Positions 24,459-35,738 of a stretch of DNA of 35,738 nucleotides are shown here, one piece after another. Below the pieces are notes generated by a model that worked only from the letters and a program-made list of their open reading frames with translations, made no database searches and was not told where the DNA came from. The DNA is from an uncultured Lachnospiraceae bacterium (lineage in GTDB: Bacteria; Bacillota; Clostridia; Lachnospirales; Lachnospiraceae): NCBI GenBank assembly GCA_902781455.1, contig CACZJF010000018.1, positions 1-35,738 of the forward strand, written 5' to 3'. The translations under genes were made by a program, and so were the position numbers. The number at the start of each line of letters is the position of its first letter. Positions within the stretch are counted from its first letter, which is position 1.

Positions 24459-26893
24459 GCAGCCTTTGCCGGTTCCCGGCCGGTATACACAGAATCCAGA
24501 TACGCACGGATCGCAGGGATATCGGTATATGCCTTCTGTTGTCCGCTCTCCATGCCGATCAGCGTCGGCGCAGCGGTGACGCGGAACTGCGAGATCAGTC
24601 TGTCCGCTTCTTCCTCACCGGCTACAACCACACGATAGCCGATTCCGTGCTCATCCATATAGCTGCGGATGATCTTACACTTCGGGCAGGTCTTGGTCGT
24701 GATGAGAACCGGGGTCGCGCCGGCTGTCTTCTGCTCCGTGAGCTCTTCCGTGAGATAGGAAGTCGGATCGTCCGCTCCGCAGCAAGGCTGGGCTGCATAG
24801 ACCATCCTGCGCTTTTTCGGGACGGACCTCGCCGCGTCATAGACCTTCCTGTCACGGAATTCCTGCGACTTGCCGTCATTCCAGTTCTTAACCGGCCTGT
24901 AGTATCCGGTAATCCTCGAATACACCTCTGCCTCTTTCCCGCAGATCGGACATGTAAAATGCTCTCCGTCAATGTATCCGTGATCCTGGCAGACGGAATA
25001 GGTCGGGCTGATGGACACGTACGGCAGCTTATAGGTATCCGTGATGGTCTTCACCAGCATCGCCGCACTCTTCCAGTCCGGAAGCTTTTCGCCCAGGAAG
25101 GTGTGGAATACGGTTCCGGACGTATACAGCGGCTGGAAACGGTCCTGTACGTCCAGTGCTTCAAACACATCCTCCGTCGTGCCGACCGGGAGGTTGGTGG
25201 AGTTGGTGTAATACGGTGTTCCGTTGTCGTTCGCCGTATGGATATCCGGGAAGCGGCTCAGGTCATGCTTCGCGAAACGGTAAGCCGTGGACTCTGCCGG
25301 TGTCGCCTCCAGGTTGAACAGCTCAGGCGCATACTTCTCCTGATAGTCGGACAGGCGCTCTCTCATATGGTTCAGCATTCTCTCCACGAAGTCCTGGCTC
25401 TCCTTGTGGGTCAGGTCCTTGCCGAGCCATCTCGCGTTCAGGCACATCTCATTGCCGCCGCAGATTCCGATCGTCGAGAAGTGATTCTCAAAAGTGCCAA
25501 GGTATGCCTGAGTGTACGGATACAGTCCGGCGTCAAGCAGGTTCGAGACAACCTCTCTCTTGGTGTGAAGCGAACGGGCGCAGACGTCCATCATCCAGTC
25601 CAGCTTCTTCCAGAACTCCTCTTCCGTCTCGCACAGGTAAGCCAGCTGCGGCAGATTGATCGTCACAACGCCGATGGAACCGGTCGATTCGCCGGCGCCG
25701 AAGAATCCGCCGTTCCTGCGCTTCAGCTCGCGCAGATCCAGGCGAAGCCTGCAGCACATGGAGCGGATATCGGAGGGCTTCATGTCGCTGTTCACATAGT
25801 TGGAGAAATAAGGTGTTCCATACTTCGCGGTCATCCCGAAGAGCAGCTTGTTGTTCTCGCTCTCCCCCCAGTCGAAGTCCTTCGTGATGGAATAGGTCGG
25901 AATCGGGTACTGGAATCCGCGTCCCTGTGCGTCACCCTCGGTCATGATCTCGATGAACGCCTTGTTGATCATGTCCATCTCTTTCTTGCAGTCGCCGTAG
26001 GTGAAGTCCATCTCACGGCCGCCGACGACCGCCTTCTGATCCTTCAGGTCAGCCGGAACGGTCCAGTCCAGCGTAACGTTCGTAAACGGAGACTGGCAGC
26101 CCCATCTGGACGGCGTATTCACACCATAGATGAAGCTCTGCACGCACTGCTTTACGCCTGCGTAGTCAAGCTTGTCCACGCGTACGAACGGCGCAAGATA
26201 CGTGTCGAAAGAGGAAAATGCCTGCGCGCCGGCCCACTCATTCTGCATGATGCCCAGGAAGTTGACCATCTGATTGCAGAGTGTGGACAGGTGCTTCGCG
26301 GGACTGGAGGCGATCCTTCCGGACACACCCTTGATTCCCTCGCAGATCAGCTGCTTCAGGTTCCATCCGGCACAGTACGGAGCCAGCATGGACAGATCAT
26401 GAAGATGAATTGCCGCCTTCTTGTGCAGCTGCGCAATCTCATTGTCATAGATCTCATTGAGCCAGTAATTCGCTGTCACCGCGCCGGAATTGGACAGAAT
26501 CAGTCCGCCCAGCGTGTACTGGACCGTGGAATTCTCCTTCACTCTCCAGTCAAGGCGATCCAGGTATCCATGTACCAGCTTCGAATAATCCAGCACGCTG
26601 GAAGCCGCCTCACGGACGCTCTTGCGCTGGCTGCGGTACAGAACATAAGCCTTGGATACACGGAAGAAACCGGACTCGGAAAGCACCTGCTCCACAGCGT
26701 CCTGGATCGACTCGATATCAACGACATTATCCTCCGTGCGCATCAGAGCATAGATGTTCATGAGCATCTTGTTCATGATATACTCTGCCGGCACTGGCGT
26801 TCCTGTCGCCTTAAACGCCTTCTCCATCGCAGCCTGGATCTTGTCTCCGTCAAATGGGACGATCGATCCGTTCCTCTTTCTAACGTTCAGCAT
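24446..26893 (-). CDS. nrdD: Class III (anaerobic) ribonucleotide reductase with fused redoxin domain
   Basis: Makes deoxyribonucleotides in the absence of oxygen with a glycyl radical. 815 residues from ATG 26893 (GGGAG upstream). An ATP-cone allosteric domain lies at about 1-95 (NVRKRNGSIVPFDGDKI), then the reductase barrel with conserved Cys174 (APYCAGWNLKQL) and Cys478 (IGICGGNEMC). A zinc site follows (Cys635-x2-His638 and Cys648-x2-Cys651), then the radical Gly663 (RITGYYRPVKNWNDGK). Residues about 726-802 form an extra thioredoxin/glutaredoxin-like domain with Cys736-Pro-Lys-Cys739 (TCPKCKIIRSYMDEHGIGY) and a cis-proline segment (TAAPTLIG). NrdG is encoded directly downstream. Two NrdR boxes overlap the promoter. 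Confidence 0.96.
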   Translation of the reverse strand: MLNVRKRNGSIVPFDGDKIQAAMEKAFKATGTPVPAEYIMNKMLMNIYALMRTEDNVVDIESIQDAVEQVLSESGFFRVSKAYVLYRSQRKSVREAASSVLDYSKLVHGYLDRLDWRVKENSTVQYTLGGLILSNSGAVTANYWLNEIYDNEIAQLHKKAAIHLHDLSMLAPYCAGWNLKQLICEGIKGVSGRIASSPAKHLSTLCNQMVNFLGIMQNEWAGAQAFSSFDTYLAPFVRVDKLDYAGVKQCVQSFIYGVNTPSRWGCQSPFTNVTLDWTVPADLKDQKAVVGGREMDFTYGDCKKEMDMINKAFIEIMTEGDAQGRGFQYPIPTYSITKDFDWGESENNKLLFGMTAKYGTPYFSNYVNSDMKPSDIRSMCCRLRLDLRELKRRNGGFFGAGESTGSIGVVTINLPQLAYLCETEEEFWKKLDWMMDVCARSLHTKREVVSNLLDAGLYPYTQAYLGTFENHFSTIGICGGNEMCLNARWLGKDLTHKESQDFVERMLNHMRERLSDYQEKYAPELFNLEATPAESTAYRFAKHDLSRFPDIHTANDNGTPYYTNSTNLPVGTTEDVFEALDVQDRFQPLYTSGTVFHTFLGEKLPDWKSAAMLVKTITDTYKLPYVSISPTYSVCQDHGYIDGEHFTCPICGKEAEVYSRITGYYRPVKNWNDGKSQEFRDRKVYDAARSVPKKRRMVYAAQPCCGADDPTSYLTEELTEQKTAGATPVLITTKTCPKCKIIRSYMDEHGIGYRVVVAGEEEADRLISQFRVTAAPTLIGMESGQQKAYTDIPAIRAYLDSVYTGREPAKAASGM

Positions 26894-26972
26894 ATCCCTC
26901 TCCCTCACAATGTCCGCCGCAGCCCACCGTTTCCGCGGCGATATTTGCTTTTCATATCGATAATCATCGGTG

Positions 26973-26988
26973 TTTCCACATATAGCGG
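26973..26988 (-). promoter_or_regulatory. NrdR box 1 upstream of nrdD
   Basis: TTTCCACATATAGCGG agrees with the NrdR consensus acaCwAtATaTwGtgt at the strongly conserved C4, A6, A8, T9, T11 and G13. It lies just downstream of the predicted transcript start. Confidence 0.75.
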
Positions 26989-26998
26989 TGCACAAACT

Positions 26999-27026
26999 AT
27001 AATAACACAAAATATGGGATTGTAAA
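26999..27026 (-). promoter_or_regulatory. Promoter of nrdD-nrdG
   Basis: TTTACA (27026-27021) and TATTAT (27004-26999) on the minus strand, 16-base spacer. The spacer is occupied exactly by NrdR box 2. An alternative -10 (TATAGT) lies three bases further on. Confidence 0.6.
27005..27020 (-). promoter_or_regulatory. NrdR box 2 within the nrdD promoter
   Basis: ACACAAAATATGGGAT matches the NrdR consensus at 12 of 16 positions, including all the strongly conserved ones. It starts 32 bases from box 1, about three helical turns, the arrangement typical of paired NrdR boxes. Confidence 0.8.
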
Positions 27027-27172
27027 GGGGCTTCTTTATCGTTTTTTTATTGACGAAAGAAGATGAGAAACAAGCCCCCTGTCGTTTTGGTGGGGTGTTC
27101 GTTACAGTTCCCATTAGTTTGTGTTCAGGGATCCGTAGCTGTTTTGGCAGGATGCTCAGCAACCTTGCTTCG

Positions 27173-27304
27173 CCCGTCCGAGGCCACACAGGACTCCTGA
27201 GCAGAGACTTTTGGGGGCGCTGAGCGTCCAGTGGACGCTCGTTAAGCGCCGACCGGAGCGGAGCGGAGACCGACGCGAAGGAGTCCTGTGCGGCTGAGGA
27301 CGGG
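27173..27304. other. 132-bp GC-rich multiply paired element, possible structured RNA or repeat
   Basis: Outer helix: CCCGTCC (27173-27179) with GGACGGG (27298-27304), then a tandem G-A mismatch, GGCC with GGCT, and CACAGGACTCCT (27187-27198) with AGGAGTCCTGTG (27279-27290). An inner branch pairs GGCGCT (27216-27221) with AGCGCC (27245-27250) and GAGCGTCC (27222-27229) with GGACGCTC (27233-27240). Three tandem CGGAG units follow at about 27254-27268. It is flanked by the ATPase operon terminator and the nrdD promoter. No open reading frame explains it. Confidence 0.6.
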
Positions 27305-27318
27305 TCAATCGCCTCCAC

Positions 27319-27348
27319 AAAAAGAACGAGGCCTTCCGGCCTCATTCT
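27319..27348 (-). terminator. Terminator of the V-ATPase operon
   Basis: On the minus strand AGAATGAGGCC pairs with GGCCTCGTTCT around a GGAA loop (27323-27348) and is followed by TTTTT (27323-27319). It lies 43 bases after the atpD stop. Confidence 0.88.
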
Positions 27349-27390
27349 GTATGGTACTGTCAGTTTCGCTGCGCACGACAAAGCGTGCTG

Positions 27391-28092
27391 TCACGCCCCG
27401 TTTGCGGCTTTTTCTTTTTCCCTTGCTCTTTCCGCCTGGCGTTCTTCGTAATGGTGCGCCTGCTCGAGCATCATATCCTTCACCTTCATCAGGCGGATCT
27501 GGCTCGAACGCTCATTTTCGTCCAGCTTCATCGCAATGTACTTGATGTCTTCCTCCAGCTGCGGGATCATGACATGCTCCAGCGCGTTCACGCGGCGTCT
27601 TGTCTTCTCGATCTCAGCAGCCATCAGCTGGCAGCCCTTCTCTGTCTGGGCGAGCTTCAGCATCTGGTCAAAGACGCCGGACAGCTGCTCCACCGCGTCA
27701 TCAAGATCGGCGGAGGTAAACGCGAAGCCGTAGGAAAACATATCCGACTCATTGCCCGTCCTGGTCTCATAGGTGTACTCAGGCACATTGACGCTCATGA
27801 TATTCCGGTAGGAAACATCGATGGATATCCTCTGCTTGGGCGCCATAAACGCGACACGCACTGCCTCGTCGGACATGGAGCTTCTGGCAAGCGCGAAACC
27901 GCGGTTTGCCTCCATGATGCTCTTCTCGACAGCCTCTCTCAGTTCCCTGTTCTCACGAACCATGATCAGGAACTGGCGCATCAGCTCATCCCGCTTGTCC
28001 TTGAGAAGCTTATGCCCCTTGCGGGCTGTCACAAGCTTCCGCTTCAGGCGGGTGAGCTCCATTCTGGTCGGTATGATGGTTGAACTTGCCAA
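27391..28092 (-). CDS. atpD: V-type ATPase subunit D (central stalk)
   Basis: 233 residues, the central rotor shaft linking the A3B3 head to the membrane ring. The N-terminus MASSTIIPTRMELTRLKRKL and KGHKLLKDKRDELMRQF are the family signature; the rest is an antiparallel coiled coil, with RRRVNALEHVMIPQLEEDIK near the C-terminus. The initiation codon is TTG at 28092, which gives the family's normal N-terminus and is preceded by GGGGGTGA. Last gene of the operon, 14 bases after atpB, followed by a terminator. A TTG start may lower its translation relative to A and B, which are needed in threefold amounts. Confidence 0.95.
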   Translation of the reverse strand: MASSTIIPTRMELTRLKRKLVTARKGHKLLKDKRDELMRQFLIMVRENRELREAVEKSIMEANRGFALARSSMSDEAVRVAFMAPKQRISIDVSYRNIMSVNVPEYTYETRTGNESDMFSYGFAFTSADLDDAVEQLSGVFDQMLKLAQTEKGCQLMAAEIEKTRRRVNALEHVMIPQLEEDIKYIAMKLDENERSSQIRLMKVKDMMLEQAHHYEERQAERAREKEKAANGA

Positions 28093-28106
28093 AAGAGGTC
28101 ACCCCC

Positions 28107-29480
28107 TTATTTCTTCTCGAAGTACTTGTCCAGATACTCGTCCTTGATTCTCTTCAGCTCGCCTCTGGGCAGGATGCGCAGAAGCTCCCAGCCAAGATCC
28201 AGGGTTTCCTGGATCGACCGGTCGGTCCGGTATCCCTGATTGACGTACTTTTCTTCGAATTCATCGGAGAACTTCGCGTACAGCTTGTCAATATCGGTCA
28301 GGGCAGCCTCGCCGAGAATGACCATGAGTTCCTTCGCGTCCTTGCCTCTTGCGTAGGCCGCGAACAGCTGGTTCATGGTGTTGGCGTGGTCTTCTCTCGT
28401 CTTGCCTTCGCCGATTCCCTTATCCTTCAGACGGGACAGGGACGGAAGCACGTCGATCGGCGGCTCGAGACCCTTGCGGTACAGGTCACGGCTCAGAATG
28501 ATCTGGCCTTCCGTGATATATCCGGTCAGGTCCGGGATCGGGTGGGTCTTGTCATCTTCCGGCATGGTCAGGATCGGAATCATGGTGATGGATCCCTTTC
28601 TGCCGATCTGGCGTCCTGCTCTCTCATACAGGGAGGCAAGGTCCGTATACATGTAACCCGGATAGCCGCGGCGTCCCGGAACCTCCTTGCGGGCTGCGGA
28701 AATCTCACGCAGCGCGTCGGCATAGTTCGTAATATCGGTCATGATGACCAGGACGTGCATGCCTTTTTCAAATGCAAGATACTCCGCGGCGGTCAGCGCC
28801 ATACGCGGAGTCGCGATACGCTCGACGGCAGGGTCATTTGCCAGGTTCATGAACAGGACCGCACGGTCGATCGCGCCGGTCTCGCGGAAGGACTCGATGA
28901 AATAATTCGATTCCTCGAATGTGATGCCCATCGCGGCAAATACAACCGCGAACGGCTCCTGGGTTCCGACAACCTTCGCCTGACGGGCGATCTGCGCCGC
29001 CAGCTGTGCGTGCGGCAGTCCGGACGCGGAGAAGATCGGGAGCTTCTGGCCTCTGACCAGTGTGTTCAGACCGTCAATCGCAGACACACCTGTCTGGATG
29101 AATTCCTCCGGATACGCGCGGGCAGCCGGGTTCATCGGCAGTCCGTTGATGTCTCTTCTCTCATCCGGCAGAATCTCCGGGCCGTCATCGATCGGACGTC
29201 CCAGTCCGTCGAAGACTCTCGAGAGCATGTCCTCCGATACGCCGAGCTCCATGGACCTGCCAAGGAACCGCACCTTCGAAGACTCTACATTGATACCGGT
29301 AGAATTCTCGAACAGCTGCACCAGTGCATTGCCGCCGTTGATCTCGAGAACTCTGCATCTTCTCTTCTCGCCGCTCTCCAGCTCGATCTCGCCAAGCTCG
29401 TCGTACGCAACGCCTTCCACGCCGCGCACCATCATCAGAGGGCCGGCAACTTCCTGAATCGTTCTGTATTCCTTTGCCAT
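28107..29480 (-). CDS. atpB: V-type ATPase subunit B (non-catalytic head subunit)
   Basis: 457 residues, alternates with subunit A in the A3B3 head. Typical segments are [20 protein letters not shown] at the start, [21 protein letters not shown] in place of a true P-loop, [20 protein letters not shown], and [20 protein letters not shown] with [12 protein letters not shown]. Length is normal. ATG with GGGGG upstream; 12 bases separate it from atpA. The name follows V-type usage and is unrelated to the F-type AtpB. Confidence 0.97.
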   Translation of the reverse strand: MAKEYRTIQEVAGPLMMVRGVEGVAYDELGEIELESGEKRRCRVLEINGGNALVQLFENSTGINVESSKVRFLGRSMELGVSEDMLSRVFDGLGRPIDDGPEILPDERRDINGLPMNPAARAYPEEFIQTGVSAIDGLNTLVRGQKLPIFSASGLPHAQLAAQIARQAKVVGTQEPFAVVFAAMGITFEESNYFIESFRETGAIDRAVLFMNLANDPAVERIATPRMALTAAEYLAFEKGMHVLVIMTDITNYADALREISAARKEVPGRRGYPGYMYTDLASLYERAGRQIGRKGSITMIPILTMPEDDKTHPIPDLTGYITEGQIILSRDLYRKGLEPPIDVLPSLSRLKDKGIGEGKTREDHANTMNQLFAAYARGKDAKELMVILGEAALTDIDKLYAKFSDEFEEKYVNQGYRTDRSIQETLDLGWELLRILPRGELKRIKDEYLDKYFEKK

Positions 29481-29492
29481 AACTGTGCCCCC

Positions 29493-31265
29493 TTACTCCT
29501 GGCTCTTGTCGAGAGCCTCACGGATCCCGCTTTCCAGGTTCTTCATAATCCTGTCGTACTCTTCATGGATCTTCTCGATATCCGTGTACTTGTAACGGCC
29601 GATGTCTTCACGGCAGTCCAGCTTCACCAGGGAATCGATCGTGGCACCGTTCTTCAGCGCTTCATTTCCCTTGTCAAAGTAAGCCAGGATCAGCTTCATC
29701 ATCAGGTGCTGCTTCTCCAGGGTCGTATAGGTATCGGAATCCATGAACGCGTTCTGGTTCAGGTAGTCCTCACGGATCGAGCGCGCCGCTTCCATGGTCA
29801 GACGGTCCGGCGCGGACAGCGCGTCCATACCGACCAGCTGCACCATCTCGTTGAGCTCGCTCTCCTGCTGCAGGATTCTCATCATCTGTCCCCTGAGCTT
29901 CATCCACTCGCCGTCGGTCTGGCTGTCAAACCATTTGCCGAGGGAATCCAGGTACAGCGAATAGGAACTCAGCCAGTTGATCGCGGGGAAATGTCTCTGG
30001 TACGCGAGCTCCGAATCCAGTCTCCAGAAGACCTTGACGATACGCAGCGTTGCCTGGGAAACCGGCTCGGAGATATCACCGCCGGCAGGCGAAACCGCGC
30101 CGATCGCGCTCAGGGTTCCTTCCCTGCCTTCCGAGCCCAGCGTCACCACGTGTCCGGCTCTCTCATAGAACTGAGCCAGACGGGAGGACAGATACGCGGG
30201 GTAGCCTTCCTCACCGGGCATCTCCTCCAGACGTCCGCTCATCTCTCTGAGGGCTTCTGCCCAGCGGGAGGTGGAGTCCGCCATCAGCGCGACCGAGTAG
30301 CCCATGTCACGGAAGTACTCCGCGATGGTAATACCGGTATAAATGGACGCCTCGCGGGCCGCAACCGGCATGTCGGAGGTATTCGCGATCAGAACGGTAC
30401 GCTCCATCAGGGAGTATCCTGTCTTCGGGTCCTTCAGGGCCGGGAACTCGTTCAGAACGTCCGTCATCTCGTTGCCGCGCTCACCGCAGCCGATGTAGAC
30501 AACGACATCCGCCTCTGCCCACTTCGCCAGCTGGTGCTGCACGACGGTCTTGCCGGAGCCGAACGGGCCCGGAATTGCGGCGACACCGCCCATGGCAATC
30601 GGGAACAGGGTGTCGATGACTCTCTGTCCGGTGATCAGCGGCTTGTCCGGCGCAATCTTCTTCACATAGGGTCTCTCACGGCGGACCGGCCACTTCTGGA
30701 TCAGGGTCAGTTCTTTCTCCGTCCCATCGGCCAGTTTCAGAACCGCTACCGTATCCGTTGCCTTGAAGTCTCCTTCCTGGATCGACTTCAGGTCGCCTTC
30801 TGTATTCGGCGGAACCATGATTTTCTGTGTGATAATGTGCGTCTCCTGTACCGTACCCAGGATATCGCCGCCGACAAGATGGTCGCCGGCCTTTGCCGTC
30901 GGAACGAAGTGCCATACCTTCTCACGGCTGAGTGCCGGAACCTCAATTCCTCTGGCCAGCAGATTGGAGTTCGTCTGCTTCATGATCTCTGCCAGAGGTC
31001 TCTGAATTCCATCATAGATACTTCCCATCAGTCCCGGGCCAAGTTCCACGGAAAGCGGCGCTCCTGTCGACTCCACCGGTTCTCCCGGGGCCAGTCCTGC
31101 CGTCTCCTCATAGACCTGAACGGAAGCCTCGTCCCCATGGATCTCGATGACCTCTCCGATCAGTCTCCTGTCCGAGACACGGCACACATCGAACATGTTC
31201 GCGTCGCGCATGCCTGTCGCAACGACAAGCGGTCCGGACACCTTCTTAATTGTTCCCTTTGCCAT
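29493..31265 (-). CDS. atpA: V-type ATPase subunit A (catalytic head subunit)
   Basis: 590 residues, binds and hydrolyses or makes ATP. The P-loop is [11 protein letters not shown], the catalytic-glutamate region is [12 protein letters not shown], and the Walker B/DTSR-like segment is [22 protein letters not shown]. The characteristic A-subunit insertion between the N-terminal barrel and the P-loop is present (about residues 110-190). ATG preceded by AAGGAG. A gap of 92 bases separates it from atpF, the largest in the operon; it holds only weak dyads and could contain an internal promoter or processing site. Confidence 0.97.
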   Translation of the reverse strand: MAKGTIKKVSGPLVVATGMRDANMFDVCRVSDRRLIGEVIEIHGDEASVQVYEETAGLAPGEPVESTGAPLSVELGPGLMGSIYDGIQRPLAEIMKQTNSNLLARGIEVPALSREKVWHFVPTAKAGDHLVGGDILGTVQETHIITQKIMVPPNTEGDLKSIQEGDFKATDTVAVLKLADGTEKELTLIQKWPVRRERPYVKKIAPDKPLITGQRVIDTLFPIAMGGVAAIPGPFGSGKTVVQHQLAKWAEADVVVYIGCGERGNEMTDVLNEFPALKDPKTGYSLMERTVLIANTSDMPVAAREASIYTGITIAEYFRDMGYSVALMADSTSRWAEALREMSGRLEEMPGEEGYPAYLSSRLAQFYERAGHVVTLGSEGREGTLSAIGAVSPAGGDISEPVSQATLRIVKVFWRLDSELAYQRHFPAINWLSSYSLYLDSLGKWFDSQTDGEWMKLRGQMMRILQQESELNEMVQLVGMDALSAPDRLTMEAARSIREDYLNQNAFMDSDTYTTLEKQHLMMKLILAYFDKGNEALKNGATIDSLVKLDCREDIGRYKYTDIEKIHEEYDRIMKNLESGIREALDKSQE

Positions 31266-31357
31266 ATCTGTCCTGCTCCTTCTACTTTATATCTGTCAGT
31301 TGATATCTGACGCAGTCCGGACATAACCTCACGCCTGACGGCGTTTCATGGAGGTAT

Positions 31358-31687
31358 TCAGTCCTTTCCAAACACGATGTCGCTGCCGACTGCCTGTTCC
31401 ACCGCCTTCTTCACGGCCCGGATTCCGTCTCCTGTGTTGCCGGAGATCCCCGGAATGGGAATCACCGCCGGGCTTGCCTGCAGGCGGTACCGGTCAACCT
31501 CGTCGGATATGCGCTTCATCAGCGACTCCGTAATATAGATCACCTCATAATTGCTGTGGGCCAGCCTCTTCAGAAGCTCCGCCGCCTCCTGGTCCGAATC
31601 CTCCGCCTCTACACGGAAAGTATCCAGCCCCAGCGCGGAGAATCCATAGATGGAATCCCAGTCACCCATCACTGCTGCCTTATACAT
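31358..31687 (-). CDS. atpF: V-type ATPase subunit F
   Basis: 109-residue stalk protein that binds subunit D. The opening MYKAAVMGDWDSIYGFSALG and the segment YEVIYITESLMKRISDEVDR are typical, followed by a Rossmann-like end with AVIPIPGISGNTGDGIRAVK. Its start overlaps the atpC stop by eight bases, which suggests translational coupling. Confidence 0.95.
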   Translation of the reverse strand: MYKAAVMGDWDSIYGFSALGLDTFRVEAEDSDQEAAELLKRLAHSNYEVIYITESLMKRISDEVDRYRLQASPAVIPIPGISGNTGDGIRAVKKAVEQAVGSDIVFGKD

Positions 31688-32645
31688 ACATCACCCTTAC
31701 CCTTTCCGTGAGCATCTCCTCCGGCAGATTGTTCCTCTTCGCCGCAAGGATAATGCGCACCGTCTTTATCTCATTCTCACGGGCAAGAATGTATGCCGCG
31801 ACCGGTCCGATCCCGAACGGATTATGAATCTCGGGCCGGATCGTCTCGATCATACGGTTATCACACCAGCGTTCAAAGGAAGCTACGGACTGCTTCAGTT
31901 CATCCACCGCGTCTGCGTAATCCGTATGCTCCAGGTACGCCAGAACCGCCTCGGTTCCCGCAGCGGCCGCGTCTGCCAGAAGCTCTGTATCCAGAGTCCT
32001 GCAGGGAGCGAGTGCCTTTGCCAGGAACTGTCTGTCCTTTCCGTTTTTTGCGCTGCGGATCGCCGTCTTGATGTCGCCGGTCGCACAGATCAACTCACCG
32101 TAATCCGCCAGCAGCTTCTCTCCTGTGGCTTCCCCGGCCTTCCGGACCGCCTCCAGCGCTGCCCGGTCTATGATCGCGTCGCACAGCTGTCCGTCACGGG
32201 TCTGCAGCAGGACTTCCTTTGCCTCCCTCGCGACCTCGCGCATCGGCTCCGGCAGAAGCTCATAGTCTGATTCTTCCAGTGCCTGCGCGATCTTCTCCGG
32301 ATCCAGTGTTCCGCTTCTGAGATAGATGCCCGGATGCTCGCCGTCGATACAGCTGTCCTTGACCGCCGCCTTCAGGTTGTGATAGTCATCCGCCAGACGG
32401 AATACATCAAACACCTGCATTCTGTCCGGAACCAGCTCCCGGATAAACTCCCAGGTTTTCTCCTCTTCCTGCGCGAACATCGCCTCACTCGAAAGTTCCT
32501 GGCTGCCCCATCCTCTCTCGGAGAGGATCCTGAGACAGTCTTCCTCATTCGGAGCGGCACACAGCTGCGCAATCACGGATTCATTTAACAGGGACAGCTC
32601 ACGGGAACGGACTCGCGCGACCGCGTAAATATACTGTTCGGCCAT
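31680..32645 (-). CDS. atpC: V-type ATPase subunit C (rotor-stalk connector)
   Basis: 321 residues, almost all helical, in the size range of bacterial V-type subunit C (NtpC), which docks the central stalk on the proteolipid ring. Recognisable parts are YIYAVARVRSRELSLL at the N-terminus, FRLADDYHNLKAAVKDSCI in the centre and NPFGIGPVAAYILARENEIK near the C-terminus. ATG with AAGGAG upstream, 17 bases after atpE; overlaps atpF. Confidence 0.95.
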   Translation of the reverse strand: MAEQYIYAVARVRSRELSLLNESVIAQLCAAPNEEDCLRILSERGWGSQELSSEAMFAQEEEKTWEFIRELVPDRMQVFDVFRLADDYHNLKAAVKDSCIDGEHPGIYLRSGTLDPEKIAQALEESDYELLPEPMREVAREAKEVLLQTRDGQLCDAIIDRAALEAVRKAGEATGEKLLADYGELICATGDIKTAIRSAKNGKDRQFLAKALAPCRTLDTELLADAAAAGTEAVLAYLEHTDYADAVDELKQSVASFERWCDNRMIETIRPEIHNPFGIGPVAAYILARENEIKTVRIILAAKRNNLPEEMLTERVRVMYV

Positions 32646-32662
32646 TGCTTTACTCCTTTTCC

Positions 32663-33253
32663 TCAGGGAAACAGGACCTTCCCTGCCGCGTCTGTCATCT
32701 GGTCTCTCTTCTCCTCGAAGATCTCTTCCACGGAAAGGTTCTGCTCCAGTCCATCATACTTCAGGATGAAGCCGCCTTCGATTTTCGCGTCCTCCTTGGA
32801 CACATTCAGGGCAGCCCCCTCCGGAAGCGCCGCGACAAGCTTCGCGGCAAAGTCCTTGGGCAGCCGCTCAAAATCCCGTCTGCTGAAGCAGATCTCACCT
32901 TCCCTCTTCAGCGCGTTCTGGCCGATCAGCTTCAGGATCAGCTCAAAATACTGCTCTGTGGGAAGATTCACAAACGCATCCTTTGCCTGGGCGATCACAT
33001 CCGAGATCAGCCCCTGCTTCGCGCTCAGAAGCATACGCTTTTCCTCGAGCGCCGCAGCCGCGTCTGCCCTGGCAATCAGGTCATCTGCCTGAAGCTGTGC
33101 CTTCGACAGGATCTTCTGCGCCTGGGCGTTGGCTTCCTTCCGGGCCTTCTCCATCTCCGCGTCGTATGTGGCCTGTGCCCCACTCTTCACGGACTCGACC
33201 GCTTTGGCGCCCTCAGCACGGATATCTTCTAAGATCTTATCTAAACCTGCCAT
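32663..33253 (-). CDS. atpE: V-type ATPase subunit E (peripheral stalk)
   Basis: 196 residues: a long N-terminal helix rich in Ala, Lys and Glu (residues about 1-90, coiled coil that pairs with subunit G/H) and a globular C-terminal domain that contacts subunit B (GGFILKYDGLEQNLSVEEIF is typical). ATG preceded by GAGGAG. The partner G/H subunit is not encoded between I and D; it may lie beyond the right edge, upstream of atpI, as in many Clostridia. Confidence 0.93.
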   Translation of the reverse strand: MAGLDKILEDIRAEGAKAVESVKSGAQATYDAEMEKARKEANAQAQKILSKAQLQADDLIARADAAAALEEKRMLLSAKQGLISDVIAQAKDAFVNLPTEQYFELILKLIGQNALKREGEICFSRRDFERLPKDFAAKLVAALPEGAALNVSKEDAKIEGGFILKYDGLEQNLSVEEIFEEKRDQMTDAAGKVLFP

Positions 33254-33297
33254 TGATCAGTCTCCTCTATCAAACGATGGTTCGTCTCTTTCCGGCG

Positions 33298-35738
<2,441 letters not shown>

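Overview
The window looks like ordinary chromosome from a fairly GC-rich member of the class Clostridia (Bacillota), most likely a Lachnospiraceae-type anaerobe. This is inferred from the strong AGGAGG-type ribosome binding sites, the strictly anaerobic class III ribonucleotide reductase (nrdD/nrdG), the eight-gene V-type ATPase operon, CvfB and YhaM RNA proteins, a bacterial acyl-ACP thioesterase, and a PHP-containing DnaE. There is no phage block, CRISPR array, transposase or complete mobile element, and I found no wholly new multi-gene system. The interest lies in individual proteins and in the DNA between and inside the genes.

Layout. 1-530: 5' part of an XRE regulator preceded by three tandem 29-30 bp repeats. 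532-3915 (minus): rlmD, yhaM and a LysR regulator. 4031-4726 (plus): an orphan OmpR-type response regulator with a degenerate phosphoacceptor pocket. 4830-8618 (minus): dnaE with low-complexity insertions. 8805-10164 (minus): a CPBP membrane protease and a 78-residue conserved small protein. 10526-11206 (plus): a secreted lysine-rich protein. 11346-13537 (minus): cvfB, acyl-ACP thioesterase and a hypothetical gene. 13767-14171 (plus): a second XRE gene. 14281-14352 (minus): tRNA-Gln(CTG). 14600-16072 (plus): nicotinate phosphoribosyltransferase. 16319-17353 (minus): ilvE. 17629-19356 (plus): a very acidic exported M28-like peptidase lacking its last zinc-binding histidine. 19499-22656 (minus): dapA-dapB-aspartokinase, the entry to lysine/diaminopimelate synthesis. 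22918-23418 (plus): a small exported protein. 23539-26893 (minus): nrdD-nrdG. 27391-35738 (minus): V-type ATPase subunits I-K-E-C-F-A-B-D, with subunit I running off the right edge.

How the parts work together. nrdD and nrdG supply dNTPs without oxygen. NrdD carries a C-terminal redoxin domain that could serve as its own reductant, and its promoter overlaps two good NrdR boxes 32 bp apart. The dapA operon makes diaminopimelate and lysine precursors; its promoter is back to back with that of a small exported protein. The proteolipid of the V-ATPase retains the sodium-ligand set known from Enterococcus hirae NtpK, so the enzyme is predicted to move Na+.

A cross-cutting theme is local tandem duplication of short units (about 22-39 bp): upstream of the first XRE gene, after the response regulator, in two linkers of dnaE, upstream of pncB, across the pncB stop codon, and as a four-copy 39-bp array inside nrdG. 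Most genes are separated by long, near-perfect hairpins usable as (often bidirectional) terminators. A 132-bp GC-rich, multiply paired element between the ATPase operon and nrdD is not explained by any gene.
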